A stretch of DNA of 64,000 nt from Bacteroidaceae bacterium (GCA_017524545.1 JAFXVN010000039.1:1-64000); one strand, 5' to 3'. Shown: positions 24,149 to 33,342, counted from the stretch's first letter. Notes: generated from the letters alone by a model not told the origin. Made by a program: numbers and translations.

Positions 24149-25516
24149 ATGATTACACGCAAAGCTGATGACCTTATACGCAACTTTATACTCCACGACA
24201 GACGCGCCTTGTTGGTAACAGGTGCGAGACAGGTTGGCAAGACCTTTGCCGTCCGAAAGGCTGGTAAGGATTGTTTTGAGAATGTCGTTGAGATAAATTT
24301 CGTGGAGCAGCCCGATGCTATAGAGCTGTTCAGTGAACAGAAAGGCGCAAAAGATTTGCTACTGCGCCTGTCTGCTTTTTCCAAAAAGCCGTTGGTTCCT
24401 GGGAAAACGTTGATTTTCTTCGACGAAGTACAGGAGTGCAAGGAAATCGTAACAGCCATCAAGTTCCTCGTTGATGAGGGTAGCTATCAATATGTGATGA
24501 GCGGTTCTCTGTTGGGCGTTGAACTGGACGACTTACATAGCGTTCCTGTTGGATATATGGACGAAATAGAAATGTATCCTCTTGACCTTTTGGAGTTCTT
24601 CGAGGCTATTGGTATTGGTACAGATGTAATCGACCACTTGCGGAAGTGCTTTGACGACAAGACTCCAGTAGATGATTTCATCCACAAACGTATGCTCGAA
24701 GCTGTCCGCCTGTACCTCATTGTTGGCGGTATGCCTGCCGCTGTGCAGAAGTACCTTGACACAAACAACCTTCGCATAGTGTACGAAGAACAGCGGGGAA
24801 TAATCCGCACTTACAAACGGGACATTACAAAATATGATGCCAACCATAAGTTGCAGATAGAGGAGATTTATGACCTCATCCCGTCGGAACTGAATGCAAA
24901 AAACAAACGTTTCATTCTTAAAGAGCTTAACGAAAAGGCTCGCTTTAGCAAATATGAAGACAGCTTCCTTTGGCTGAGGGATGCCGGCGTGGCCATTCCT
25001 ACGTATAATGTGGCAGAACCGCAACTACCGTTACTGCTGAACAAACAACGCAACCTGTTCAAGCTGTTTCTGAATGATGTCGGATTGCTTGCTGCCACGT
25101 ATGGTGGAAGTATCCAAACGCGCTTGCTCAGTAAGGATTCCAATATCAACTTTGGGGCTGTTTTTGAGAATCTTGTGGCGCAAGAGCTCTATGCACATGG
25201 TTTCGCCAAAGAAATGCATTCCTTATACTACTTCAACAGTAAGAAGCAGGGGGAGCTTGACTTCGTGGTGGAGTATGACAACTATGTGCTGCCTATAGAA
25301 GTAAAATCCGGCAAAGACTATGAACGGCACAATGCTCTCAATAATGTCATGGGGAACAAGGATTATGATGTCCCATCGGCATTTGTGTTCTGTCAGGAGA
25401 ATGTGCTTAGAAAGGGTAAAAACACCTATTATCCTATTTATATGATAACCTTCTTTGAGCAGATACAGACCAAAGAGGAGGTCTTTAAGTTTGACTTAAC
25501 AGGACTTGATGGCTGA
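24149..25516 (+). CDS. AAA-type ATPase with DUF4143 C-terminus
   Basis: This 455-residue ATPase is of the AAA_14/DUF4143 class. Walker A is GARQVGKT, Walker B is TLIFFDEVQEC and the sensor is YVMSGSLLG. The C-terminal domain contains the restriction-endonuclease-like motif QGELDFVVEYDNYVLPIEVKSG, with D, E and K in the expected PD-(D/E)XK order. The start at 24149 is fixed by the promoter box just upstream. The gene is transcribed alone and preceded by three spaced repeats. It is a paralogue in type, not a close copy, of the gene at 1046. Role unknown; DNA transactions or defence are possible but unproven. Confidence 0.88.
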   Translation: MITRKADDLIRNFILHDRRALLVTGARQVGKTFAVRKAGKDCFENVVEINFVEQPDAIELFSEQKGAKDLLLRLSAFSKKPLVPGKTLIFFDEVQECKEIVTAIKFLVDEGSYQYVMSGSLLGVELDDLHSVPVGYMDEIEMYPLDLLEFFEAIGIGTDVIDHLRKCFDDKTPVDDFIHKRMLEAVRLYLIVGGMPAAVQKYLDTNNLRIVYEEQRGIIRTYKRDITKYDANHKLQIEEIYDLIPSELNAKNKRFILKELNEKARFSKYEDSFLWLRDAGVAIPTYNVAEPQLPLLLNKQRNLFKLFLNDVGLLAATYGGSIQTRLLSKDSNINFGAVFENLVAQELYAHGFAKEMHSLYYFNSKKQGELDFVVEYDNYVLPIEVKSGKDYERHNALNNVMGNKDYDVPSAFVFCQENVLRKGKNTYYPIYMITFFEQIQTKEEVFKFDLTGLDG

Positions 25517-25576
25517 AAAAGCACACTTTTCAATTCATAATTCACAAGTCACGAGTCATAATCCACAATTATTTTG

Positions 25577-25584
25577 TACTTTTG
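25577..25584 (+). promoter_or_regulatory. -7 box TACTTTTG of the OPT transporter gene
   Basis: It lies 52 bases upstream of the ATG. No clear -33 box was seen; the upstream sequence is AATTCATAATTCACAA-like repeats. Confidence 0.5.
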
Positions 25585-25636
25585 CAGGGAAATGGTTAGA
25601 AGCCTATTATTTGTCGTAAATTATAAAATGTGAACT

Positions 25637-27652
25637 ATGGAATACAAGAAATCATTGCCCGAGAATGCTTTCCGCGAGCTGCATGAGGGCGAAGCGTACG
25701 AACCTATGATGCCGGCCAGCGGCACACCGAGAGAAGTCAACCTGTGGTCGGTCTGCTGGGGCATCCTGATGGCTGTCATTTTCAGCGCAGCCGCTGCCTA
25801 TCTGGGACTGAAAGTCGGCCAGGTCTTCGAGGCCGCCATTCCCATCACCATCATTGCCGTGGGCGTGAGCAGTGCCACAAGACGCAAGAACGCATTGGGC
25901 GAGAATGTCATCATCCAGAGCATTGGCGCTTGCAGCGGTGTGATTGTGGCCGGAGCCATCTTCACTCTGCCCGCACTCTACATCCTGCAAGCCAAGTACC
26001 CCGAGATGACGGTGAACTTCCTCGAGGTCTTCCTTGCAAGTCTGCTGGGCGGCATCCTTGGCATACTGTTCCTCATCCCCTTCCGCAAGTACTTCGTGAA
26101 GGAGATGCACGGCAAGTATCCCTTCCCCGAAGCCACAGCCGGCACACAAGTACTGGTGAGCGGCGAGAAGGGCGGCGCACAGGCCAAGCCCCTGATGATT
26201 GCCGGTCTGCTGGGCGGTCTCTATGACTTCGCCGTTGCCACCTTCGGCCTTTGGCACGAGAACTTCACGAGCCGCGCCCTGCTTTGGGGCGACACGGTGG
26301 CCGAGAAAGCCAAGCTCGTCTTGAAGTGCAACACGGGAGCTGCCGTCCTGGGCATGGGCTACATCGTCGGCTTGAAGTATGCCTTCATCATCTGCTGCGG
26401 CTCGGCCCTCGTCTGGTGGGTTATCGTGCCTGGCATCGCCTTGCTCTTCCCCGGGCTTGAAGTTTATGAAGGCATTTCGGCAGCAGAGGCCAGTCCGGAG
26501 GTCCTCTTCCGCTATGCCAAGAGCATCGGCATCGGCGGCATCGCAATGGCTGGCATCATCGGCATTGTGAAGAGCAGGAAGATTATTGCCCAAGCCGTAA
26601 AGCTGGCAGCCTCCCCCAACCCCTCCAAAGGAGGGGGGAACCATCCTGCCGCCTCACCGCTCACCCCTCCTTTGGAGGGGATGGGGGAGGCTTCGGGGGA
26701 GGCTGTTCGCACCCAGCTCGACCTGCCTATGAAGTTTATCACCTTCGGCATCATCGCAGCTCTCATTGCAACCTTCCTCTTCTTCTATTTGGACGTGATG
26801 GGCGGCAACCTTCTGTTTGCCGGTGTTGCCATCCTTGTTGTCACCGTCATCACCTTCCTCTTCACCACCGTTGCAGCCAATGCCATCGCCATCGTCGGCA
26901 CGAATCCCGTCAGCGGCATGACCTTGATGACGCTCATCCTCGCCTCCGTCATCATGGTTGCTGTTGGTTTGAGCGGCACCAGCGGCATGGTGGCAGCCCT
27001 CATCATGGGCGGCGTGGTCTGCACAGCTCTGAGCATGGCAGGCGGTTTCGTCACCGACCTGAAGATAGGCTATTGGCTTGGCTCCACACCTCGCAAGCAG
27101 GAGACGTGGAAGTTCCTCGGCACGCTGGTCAGCGCCGCTACCGTGGCCGGTGTCATTATGATTCTGAACAAGACCTACGGCTTCACCGACGGCACACTCT
27201 CTGCACCGCAGGCGAACGCTATGGCAGCCGTCATCGAACCGCTGATGAGCGGCAACGGAGCACCCTGGCTGCTCTACGGCATCGGTGCTGTGATTGCCCT
27301 CGTGTTGAATGCCTTCGGAGTCTCGGCTCTCGCCTTTGCCCTCGGCATGTTCATCCCTCTGGAGCTTAACCTGCCCCTGCTCGTCGGCGGAGCCATCAAC
27401 TGGTTTGTGACGACACGCAGCAAAGACCAGGCCGTGAACACAGCCCGTGGCGAGCGCGGCACACTGCTTGCCAGCGGCTTCATCGCAGGAGGTGCCCTGA
27501 TGGGTGTGCTCAGTGCCGCCCTGAAGTGGCAGAACATCAGCTTCGACTACGAAGCCTGGTGGCAGACCTCCTCAAGCGAGCTCCTCAGCCTCGGCATGTA
27601 CTGCATACTTATAATATATATGGTACGCGCGTCCATGCGCGCAAAGGCATAA
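25637..27652 (+). CDS. OPT-family oligopeptide transporter
   Basis: This 671-residue inner-membrane protein of the OPT family takes up small peptides or metal chelates with protons. Many hydrophobic helices are visible. The N-terminal signature is AAAAYLGLKVGQVFEAAIP, and typical segments include KYPFPEATAGTQVL and NPVSGMTLMTLI. An in-frame insertion of about 28 residues begins at residue 325 (SPNPSKGGGNHPAASPL...), encoded by a pair of inverted GC-rich repeats, in what should be a cytoplasmic loop between helices. The frame and all helices remain intact. It has its own promoter and ends at a terminator shared with the convergent GH51 gene. Confidence 0.9.
   Translation: MEYKKSLPENAFRELHEGEAYEPMMPASGTPREVNLWSVCWGILMAVIFSAAAAYLGLKVGQVFEAAIPITIIAVGVSSATRRKNALGENVIIQSIGACSGVIVAGAIFTLPALYILQAKYPEMTVNFLEVFLASLLGGILGILFLIPFRKYFVKEMHGKYPFPEATAGTQVLVSGEKGGAQAKPLMIAGLLGGLYDFAVATFGLWHENFTSRALLWGDTVAEKAKLVLKCNTGAAVLGMGYIVGLKYAFIICCGSALVWWVIVPGIALLFPGLEVYEGISAAEASPEVLFRYAKSIGIGGIAMAGIIGIVKSRKIIAQAVKLAASPNPSKGGGNHPAASPLTPPLEGMGEASGEAVRTQLDLPMKFITFGIIAALIATFLFFYLDVMGGNLLFAGVAILVVTVITFLFTTVAANAIAIVGTNPVSGMTLMTLILASVIMVAVGLSGTSGMVAALIMGGVVCTALSMAGGFVTDLKIGYWLGSTPRKQETWKFLGTLVSAATVAGVIMILNKTYGFTDGTLSAPQANAMAAVIEPLMSGNGAPWLLYGIGAVIALVLNAFGVSALAFALGMFIPLELNLPLLVGGAINWFVTTRSKDQAVNTARGERGTLLASGFIAGGALMGVLSAALKWQNISFDYEAWWQTSSSELLSLGMYCILIIYMVRASMRAKA
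26609..26691. repeat. Inverted 28-bp GC-rich repeats inside the OPT gene
   Basis: The left arm is 26609-26636 and the right arm 26664-26691. They are reverse complements with one mismatch and enclose 27 bases. Each arm contains the CCCTCC-AA/TT-GGAGGG palindrome. The insertion is translated in frame. Confidence 0.88.
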
Positions 27653-27661
27653 GAAAAAAAG

Positions 27662-27705
27662 AAGGCGGTCATCGGTTATGTTCCGGTGACCGCCTTGCAT
27701 TTTTA
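27662..27705. terminator. Terminator between convergent OPT and GH51 genes
   Basis: AAGGCGGTCA and TGACCGCCTT pair around a 15-base loop and are followed by GCATTTTT. An A run on the other side would serve the minus strand. Confidence 0.8.
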
Positions 27706-27717
27706 TGACTTTCTTGT

Positions 27718-29736
27718 TTACAGCTTCACTTTGAAGAGCTGGAAGGTCTTTGCTGGAATGGTGGGGGAAAGGGTGAGCGTGCCCTTTTCGGATGTGATGG
27801 CAATTGTACTGCTTTGGGGACTTACGACTTCGGGCTTGCCCGGCACGTTCTCAGCATCGTAGTTGCTGCAATCCAGAGTTATAAGCTCGGCTGTACTGGG
27901 ACTGGTCTTGAGCTTCAGACCCGTGACATTGATACTGGTGGTGCTTGCCTTCTCCTGGGTGTTGACGACTTTCACGATGATTTCGTTCTTGTCCTTGTCG
28001 ATTACGGCACTGGCAAAAACACCGTCCTTCCCCTTCTCCACGGGATTGGCGACGGGTGTACCACCGTTAAGACTGATGGTGGTGGGCAGGACATTCGTGC
28101 CTCGATTCATCATGTAGAGCTGCTGCACATAGTAGCTGGTGGTTCGGGCCGTGGAGAGATTGTCGTACCAAATGAGGTCGGGACGCCATTGCCAACCCTC
28201 CATGTGAGCAAAAAGAGGTGCATAAGTGGCCATGTGAACCAGGTCGGCGTTGCGCTCGATGTTGGTCATAAAGGCGGCTTCGTAGATGCTGGCACCTGCA
28301 TGGTTGTACTTCTTGCCTCGGTCGTGGCAAGCCCATTCGCCAACAAAGACGCGCGGACCATCTTTCGTATAGAACGTGCGGTCGCTGTAGCGGTTCATCC
28401 AATCCTTGTACCACTGGATGTCGCGATAGAAATGTTCATCCACGAGGTCGGCTTTCAGCTCGCGCATTGCCTTCCAACCATTATGGAAATGGTCGTCCTC
28501 GGCATTGGGACCGCTGGTGCCAATGAGCTTGATTTCAGGATGCACTTTGCGGACTTCGGGGGCGATGATAGCCAGACGGTCGAAGAAGGGCTGCTCCCAC
28601 TGCTCGTTGCCAATGGCCAGGAACTTGAGATTGAAGGGAGCAGGATGTCCCATGTCGGCGCGGAGCTTCGCCCATTCATTAGTGGCAGGGTCGCCGTTGG
28701 CAAAGTCGATGAGGTCTATGCAGTCATCGATGAATTGCTGCAGGCCTTCCTTGGTGGCAGGAGCATGAGCATCGTCACCGTTTTGGTACTGACAGGCCAT
28801 ACCCACATTCAGCACGGGCAATGGTTCGGCGCCAATCTCCTCGGAGAGCTGGAAGAACTCGAAGAAGCCGAGGCCGTAGCTCTGGAAGTAGTCGGGGAAG
28901 TAGCGGTGGGTGAAGGTGTAGTGCCAGCGGTTCTCGTTGAGAGGACGGTTCTCGACAGGCCCAACGGTGTTCTTCCACTGATAACGGGTTTTCATGTCTG
29001 TTCCCTCCACAATGCAGCCGCCGGGGAAACGTAACACGCCAGGATGCAGTTCTTCCAACGTCTGTGCCACATCCATTCGCAATCCATTCTCGTGGCCCCT
29101 GTAGGTCTTCACGGGGAAGAGGCTGACGTGCTCCAGGTCGGTCGTCACCTTACCATCGCCCCAAACACGGAGGTGAGCTTTGGCAAAGGTGCGCTTCGGC
29201 TTGATGATGGCAGTATATTTTTTCCACATTTTGCCGCTAATGTCCAGCCCGACGTTACCCAGTTTCTGGTCTTCTTCCATCGTGGCGTTATCCACAAGGT
29301 CTATCCAAATTTTTGCGTTGCCGTCATCGGGGACACGTGCCCAGACGGAGAAGCGGTATTCCTCGCCGCCCTTTACGGCAATACCAAAGAAACCATGATT
29401 CTCAATCATCGAGTGCTTTTCGCGGTGACCCGGAGGTGCCAGACGAACATAGTGCGGATTGCGATTGAAGGGACCATCGTCCATGAGCGTCACACGCCCG
29501 GAGATGTCCCATCCGGCAAAGTGGTCGGGAAACTCGAAGCTGCGGTTCTTCACCAGCTCGGCATAGAGGCCACCGTCGGCAGCGTAGTTGACGTCCTCGA
29601 AAAAGATGCCGTACATGGTTGGCTGGATGGTGGCACCGGGTTTCTTGGCGTTGATGGTAATGACGTTTTCCTGTGCCCGAGCGGACAAAGTGGTAAGCGC
29701 GAGAGTAGCGCAGAAAAGGATTCTTCTGAATCTCAT
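27718..29736 (-). CDS. GH51 alpha-L-arabinofuranosidase
   Basis: This 672-residue secreted retaining enzyme cleaves terminal arabinofuranose from arabinoxylan or arabinan. The signal peptide ends at TTLSARA. A carbohydrate-binding-like beta domain precedes the barrel. The acid/base is E378 in AIGNEQWEQ and the nucleophile E467 in VFVGEWACHD; the C-terminal beta domain ends the protein. The start is the ATG ending at 29736: the alternative 11 codons upstream falls in the promoter box. A second GH51 with the same architecture lies at 43890, not a close duplicate. It converges on the OPT gene and diverges from the kinase-like gene. Confidence 0.93.
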   Translation of the reverse strand: MRFRRILFCATLALTTLSARAQENVITINAKKPGATIQPTMYGIFFEDVNYAADGGLYAELVKNRSFEFPDHFAGWDISGRVTLMDDGPFNRNPHYVRLAPPGHREKHSMIENHGFFGIAVKGGEEYRFSVWARVPDDGNAKIWIDLVDNATMEEDQKLGNVGLDISGKMWKKYTAIIKPKRTFAKAHLRVWGDGKVTTDLEHVSLFPVKTYRGHENGLRMDVAQTLEELHPGVLRFPGGCIVEGTDMKTRYQWKNTVGPVENRPLNENRWHYTFTHRYFPDYFQSYGLGFFEFFQLSEEIGAEPLPVLNVGMACQYQNGDDAHAPATKEGLQQFIDDCIDLIDFANGDPATNEWAKLRADMGHPAPFNLKFLAIGNEQWEQPFFDRLAIIAPEVRKVHPEIKLIGTSGPNAEDDHFHNGWKAMRELKADLVDEHFYRDIQWYKDWMNRYSDRTFYTKDGPRVFVGEWACHDRGKKYNHAGASIYEAAFMTNIERNADLVHMATYAPLFAHMEGWQWRPDLIWYDNLSTARTTSYYVQQLYMMNRGTNVLPTTISLNGGTPVANPVEKGKDGVFASAVIDKDKNEIIVKVVNTQEKASTTSINVTGLKLKTSPSTAELITLDCSNYDAENVPGKPEVVSPQSSTIAITSEKGTLTLSPTIPAKTFQLFKVKL

Positions 29737-29766
29737 AGGAGTAGGTATAAAGTTTAATTTGCGTGC

Positions 29767-29774
29767 CAAAGTTA
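29767..29774 (-). promoter_or_regulatory. -7 box TAACTTTG of the GH51 gene
   Basis: It lies 30 bases upstream of the ATG and overlaps the longer open frame, which supports the shorter start. Confidence 0.6.
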
Positions 29775-29879
29775 CAAAGAAGATTAGAAATAAGGGATTA
29801 TGGAATCAGAAAAGAACCAAAATCAGAGGAAAAACGAATGGTTTTTCACTTTTCTCCTTTCACCTTTCACCTTTTTTCG

Positions 29880-29887
29880 TACCTTTG
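29880..29887 (+). promoter_or_regulatory. -7 box TACCTTTG of the kinase-like gene
   Basis: It lies 37 bases upstream of the ATG at 29925. The sequence upstream has CTTTTCACCTTTCACC-like repeats. Confidence 0.65.
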
Positions 29888-29924
29888 CGCGCGAAATAAC
29901 CCCAATAACATAATTGATTTCACT

Positions 29925-30752
29925 ATGGTTTATACAATTTTAATTGTTGTTCTTTTGCTAATTGCCTTTGGCATCCGTATGTTTTTCGTTCATCGGCACT
30001 ACACAAAACTTTTGGACGTGGCGGTGAATCGTGCCCAGAAGAGTGAACAGATAAAGTCGGTGTTCATCGACAACATCAGCCGCACGCTCCGCACGCCGCT
30101 GAATGCCATCGACGGCTATTGCAACAAGATTCTTGAAGAGAAAGGCGAAAACATGCAGCCCGCCCAGACGAGGGAATTGGTGACCAATATCTCTGAGTAT
30201 TCAAAGGAGTTGGTTGATTTCGTCGAGCAGCTTCACGAGATGTCCAAGTTCGAGGGTGTCACGCCATCCTTCACGTTCATAGAGGTCAACCTGACCGAGC
30301 TCATGGCGTCCTATCGCCGCGAGGCCATGAACTACACCAAGCCCGATGTCGCTGTGCGCGTCACCACAGACCTCTCGCCTCATTGCAGGGCCATCCTCGA
30401 CACCAATCTCATGCACCAGCTGATGATGCATCTTCTGCACAACGCCGCCAACCATGTTGTAGAGGGCGACATCTTCATCCGATACAGCTGTGAGCGCAGG
30501 GGACTCAAAGTCTCAATCAGCTACGCAGGCATCGGACTGGCCGAGCTGGCAGGCAAGGACTTGCTCTCATTCCTCCAGAAGGATGATGTCCTGAAAGACG
30601 CCAACAAGTCCTCTCACTTCGGGATTGCCATCTGCAGGGCTATTGTTGACATGCTCGGAGGTGAGTTCTATCTGGATTCGGGTACCGACAAGAAATCCGT
30701 CGCCACATTCTGGTTCCCCTGCACGATGAAAGACATCTACAGGGACATATAG
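29925..30752 (+). CDS. Degenerate histidine-kinase-like membrane protein
   Basis: This 275-residue protein has one N-terminal transmembrane helix (residues 2-22), a dimerisation-type helical pair and a GHKL ATPase-like domain. The H-box reads NISRTLRTPLNAI: arginine at residue 53 stands where the phosphorylated histidine should be. In the G1 box SYAGIGL, tyrosine 200 replaces the conserved aspartate that contacts adenine. The N-box asparagine (N173) is kept. It therefore probably cannot autophosphorylate and may be a scaffold or regulator of another kinase. No response regulator gene adjoins. It has its own promoter, and rpsP follows behind a separate one. Confidence 0.82.
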   Translation: MVYTILIVVLLLIAFGIRMFFVHRHYTKLLDVAVNRAQKSEQIKSVFIDNISRTLRTPLNAIDGYCNKILEEKGENMQPAQTRELVTNISEYSKELVDFVEQLHEMSKFEGVTPSFTFIEVNLTELMASYRREAMNYTKPDVAVRVTTDLSPHCRAILDTNLMHQLMMHLLHNAANHVVEGDIFIRYSCERRGLKVSISYAGIGLAELAGKDLLSFLQKDDVLKDANKSSHFGIAICRAIVDMLGGEFYLDSGTDKKSVATFWFPCTMKDIYRDI

Positions 30753-30852
30753 TACCGACTTTTATTAGGTCGCAACAGGGGGAAAAGCATAAAAATCAGC
30801 ACTAAAGCAAAAATAATCCATAATCTCTAACCCCTAATCCATAATTTTTTCT

Positions 30853-30860
30853 TACCTTTG
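30853..30860 (+). promoter_or_regulatory. -7 box TACCTTTG of rpsP
   Basis: It lies 57 bases upstream of the rpsP ATG and is followed by GCGCCGCC. Confidence 0.65.
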
Positions 30861-30917
30861 CGCCGCCGTTACGAGTTAGCGGCACATTTCAAACCTATTA
30901 AAAGTTCTAATTAAATT

Positions 30918-31472
30918 ATGGCAACAAAAATCAGATTGCAGCGTCACGGACGTAAAGGCTATGCTTTCTACAGCATCGTGATCGCTGATGTAAGAGCACC
31001 GCGTGACGGTAAGTTTACAGAGAAGATTGGTACGTATAACCCGAACACCAATCCCGCCACTGTAGATTTGAAATTCGATCGTGCCCTTTATTGGGTAGAG
31101 TGTGGCGCACAGCCCACCGACACGGTTCGCAACATCCTCTCCGGCGAAGGTGTGTATCTCATGAAGCACCTGCGCGGTGGTGTAAGGAAGGGCGCTTTTG
31201 ACGAGGCAGCCTGCGAAGCAAAGTTTGCAGCGTGGAAAGCCGACAAGCAGAAGGGCTTGAACCAAGTGACAGCTAAGAACGAGGCCGACAAGAAGGCTGC
31301 TGCCGCAGCCAAGCTGGAAGCCGAGAAGAAAGCTAACGCAGAGATCGCAAAGAAGGTAGCCGACAAGAAAGCCGCAGAGGCTCTTGCAAAGGCTGAAGCC
31401 GAGGCAGCAGCCAAGGCAGAGGCAGAACCGGCTGCGGAAGGTGAAACAACCGAAACTCCCGCAGAGGCTTAA
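30918..31472 (+). CDS. rpsP: 30S ribosomal protein S16
   Basis: This is S16, a component of the small ribosomal subunit needed for assembly. The first 80 or so residues are the conserved domain ([48 protein letters not shown]). The total is 184 residues because of a C-terminal extension of about 80 residues rich in Ala, Lys and Glu, which occurs in Bacteroidetes S16 and is likely disordered or helical. It is monocistronic here, without the rimM-trmD-rplS partners found in many other bacteria, and is followed by a terminator. Confidence 0.97.
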   Translation: MATKIRLQRHGRKGYAFYSIVIADVRAPRDGKFTEKIGTYNPNTNPATVDLKFDRALYWVECGAQPTDTVRNILSGEGVYLMKHLRGGVRKGAFDEAACEAKFAAWKADKQKGLNQVTAKNEADKKAAAAAKLEAEKKANAEIAKKVADKKAAEALAKAEAEAAAKAEAEPAAEGETTETPAEA

Positions 31473-31593
31473 AATCAATCACAAACCATTATTTCAATTA
31501 GACTTTTTCCAACCAACCAAAGCGAACCATCCGATTAGGCAAGAGCAGACAGACAGCCTGTTGTGCCAAGCAAAAGAATGGTCGCATAAATGT

Positions 31594-31631
31594 AAGGGCG
31601 TTGCCGTGAGGCAATGCCCTTCATCATTTTT
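31594..31631 (+). terminator. Terminator of rpsP
   Basis: AAGGGCGTTGCC and GGCAATGCCCTT pair around GTGA and are followed by CATCATTTTT. Confidence 0.8.
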
Positions 31632-31687
31632 ATAGCTTCGTCCGTTTTCAGCCCCTATAAGCTGGCATAATCTCGACATTTTACACA

Positions 31688-31758
31688 GATTGCGCCAAAA
31701 TATAACATTATTATTTGGCGCAATCTTATGTTTTTATTAACTTTGCGCCAAAATATAA
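31688..31758. promoter_or_regulatory. Operator-like repeats and promoter of the DUF234 ATPase
   Basis: GATTGCGCCAAA (31688-31699) and TTTGGCGCAATC (31714-31725) form a perfect 12-bp inverted repeat. A third copy, TTTGCGCCAAAATATAA, at 31742-31758 overlaps the -7 box TAACTTTG (31738-31745). A protein bound here would block initiation. Confidence 0.75.
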
Positions 31759-31768
31759 ATGATGTAAG

Positions 31769-33232
31769 ATGGAAAATTCAATTGTGGGTCGTGAAAAGGA
31801 GATAAAGGAGCTGAAGAATTATCTTTCCTCGGAACAGTCGGAGTTTATAGCTGTCTATGGAAGACGACGTGTTGGTAAGACATTTCTTATAAAAGAGCTT
31901 TTAGAGGGGCAATTCTGCTTTAGAATGACGGGAAAGGAAAATGCTCGACTTGGAGAGCAGTTGCTGAACTTTTCTTATGCGCTTTCGGATTTCTTTGATG
32001 ATGACCATGTGCCTCAGAATTGGACAGAGGCTTTTCGCTTGCTCTCTAAAAACATTGAGAAGCAAGGAGAAGGTGCAAAAATCATCTTCTTTGACGAACT
32101 TCCGTGGCTTGACACGCAGAAATCCGGATTCCTTGGTGCGTTGGAACATTTCTGGAACAACTGGGCTTATTATCGGAAGGACATAAAACTAATCGTCTGT
32201 GGTTCTGCCACCTCATGGATGCTGAACAAACTGATTAACTCCAGGGGAGGACTACATAACCGTGTAACTCACAAAATGCTGATTTCCCCTTTCTGTCTTG
32301 AAGAAATGGAGCGATACTTCCAAAGCAGAGGCTTTAACTATGAGCGTCCCGAAATGATAGACTGCTACATGGCTGTGGGTGGCGTTGCCTACTATTTATC
32401 ATTGTTCGATAAAGACAAAAGCGTGGCAGAGAATATAAATAGCCTCTGTTTTACCAACGGTGGAGAGCTGGCGGATGAGTTTAACAGGCTCTACGACTCG
32501 CTATTCAAAAAGGCAGAGAACCATATCGCTGTTATAAATGCGCTCAGCTGTGCCCGGAAAGGAATGACCCGTCTTGAGTTAATCAACAAGACGAAGCTTC
32601 TGAATAATGGTAATTTCACCACGTTGCTCAAAGAATTGGAGACATGTGAATTCATACGTTCTTACTACCCATTCGGCAAAGAAAAGAAGAACAAACTGTT
32701 TCAACTCACAGACCAATTCTCTCTCTTCTATTTTCACTTTATGAAGGACAAAAATAATGTTGGAAAAAACTATTGGCTCCAGAAGATAGGCACGCCAGAA
32801 TATGCAGCATGGTCTGGCTATTCTTTTGAGACGGTATGCCTGCATCATATCGAACAAATTGTCAATGCTTTGGGCATCAGCGGAACATTCTATTCGCCAT
32901 GTTCATGGGCATATCGACCATCGGAAGCAGTTCTTAATGATGCTGATGCGGACGAGGACATGAAGACTGGTGGCCAGATTGACTTGCTGATAGATAGGAA
33001 TGACAAGACTATAAGCGTATGTGAAATGAAATATGCGAGCGAAGAATACGAGATAACAAAAGCCTATGCCAGCCATGTGGAGCAAAGGCTCCGTACATTC
33101 AGAAAGGTTACATCCACCAAGAAATCCTTTTCCGTAGTTTATGTGACACCTTTCGGTCTTCATAATAACATGTACGCAAGGAAAGTCAACAAACAGATAA
33201 CAGCAGACGACCTGTTCAGAAAACTACTGTGA
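31769..33232 (+). CDS. ATPase with DUF234-like nuclease domain
   Basis: This 487-residue protein has an N-terminal P-loop ATPase (Walker A GRRRVGKT, Walker B KIIFFDELPW, sensor IVCGSATSW), a middle helical/winged segment, and a C-terminal DUF234 domain with the restriction-like motif GGQIDLLIDRNDKTISVCEMKYA. This architecture is widespread in archaea and Bacteroidetes and its function is not established. The promoter carries three copies of TTGCGCCAAA, one on top of the -7 box, which suggests repression, perhaps by the product itself. Base composition is more AT-rich than the neighbouring rpsP and rel. It is immediately followed by the remains of a type I methylase gene. Confidence 0.87.
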   Translation: MENSIVGREKEIKELKNYLSSEQSEFIAVYGRRRVGKTFLIKELLEGQFCFRMTGKENARLGEQLLNFSYALSDFFDDDHVPQNWTEAFRLLSKNIEKQGEGAKIIFFDELPWLDTQKSGFLGALEHFWNNWAYYRKDIKLIVCGSATSWMLNKLINSRGGLHNRVTHKMLISPFCLEEMERYFQSRGFNYERPEMIDCYMAVGGVAYYLSLFDKDKSVAENINSLCFTNGGELADEFNRLYDSLFKKAENHIAVINALSCARKGMTRLELINKTKLLNNGNFTTLLKELETCEFIRSYYPFGKEKKNKLFQLTDQFSLFYFHFMKDKNNVGKNYWLQKIGTPEYAAWSGYSFETVCLHHIEQIVNALGISGTFYSPCSWAYRPSEAVLNDADADEDMKTGGQIDLLIDRNDKTISVCEMKYASEEYEITKAYASHVEQRLRTFRKVTSTKKSFSVVYVTPFGLHNNMYARKVNKQITADDLFRKLL

Positions 33233-33334
33233 AGGTTAAGCCGCTTGCAAATGTGACTTTTACCAAAACCACAAAAGCAATCAATTAAAAGGCAATTATT
33301 TCCATTAACCGAGGGTTATTCAACAGAAAATGTG

Positions 33335-33342
33335 TAAATTTG
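33335..33342 (+). promoter_or_regulatory. -7 box TAAATTTG of the lost hsdM gene
   Basis: It lies 33 bases upstream of the ATG of the methylase remnant and appears intact. Confidence 0.45.

Noticed and set aside
29763..29924. N-terminal extension of the kinase-like protein
   Set aside because: The extension crosses the TACCTTTG promoter box and repeat DNA; the membrane helix begins right after the ATG at 29925.
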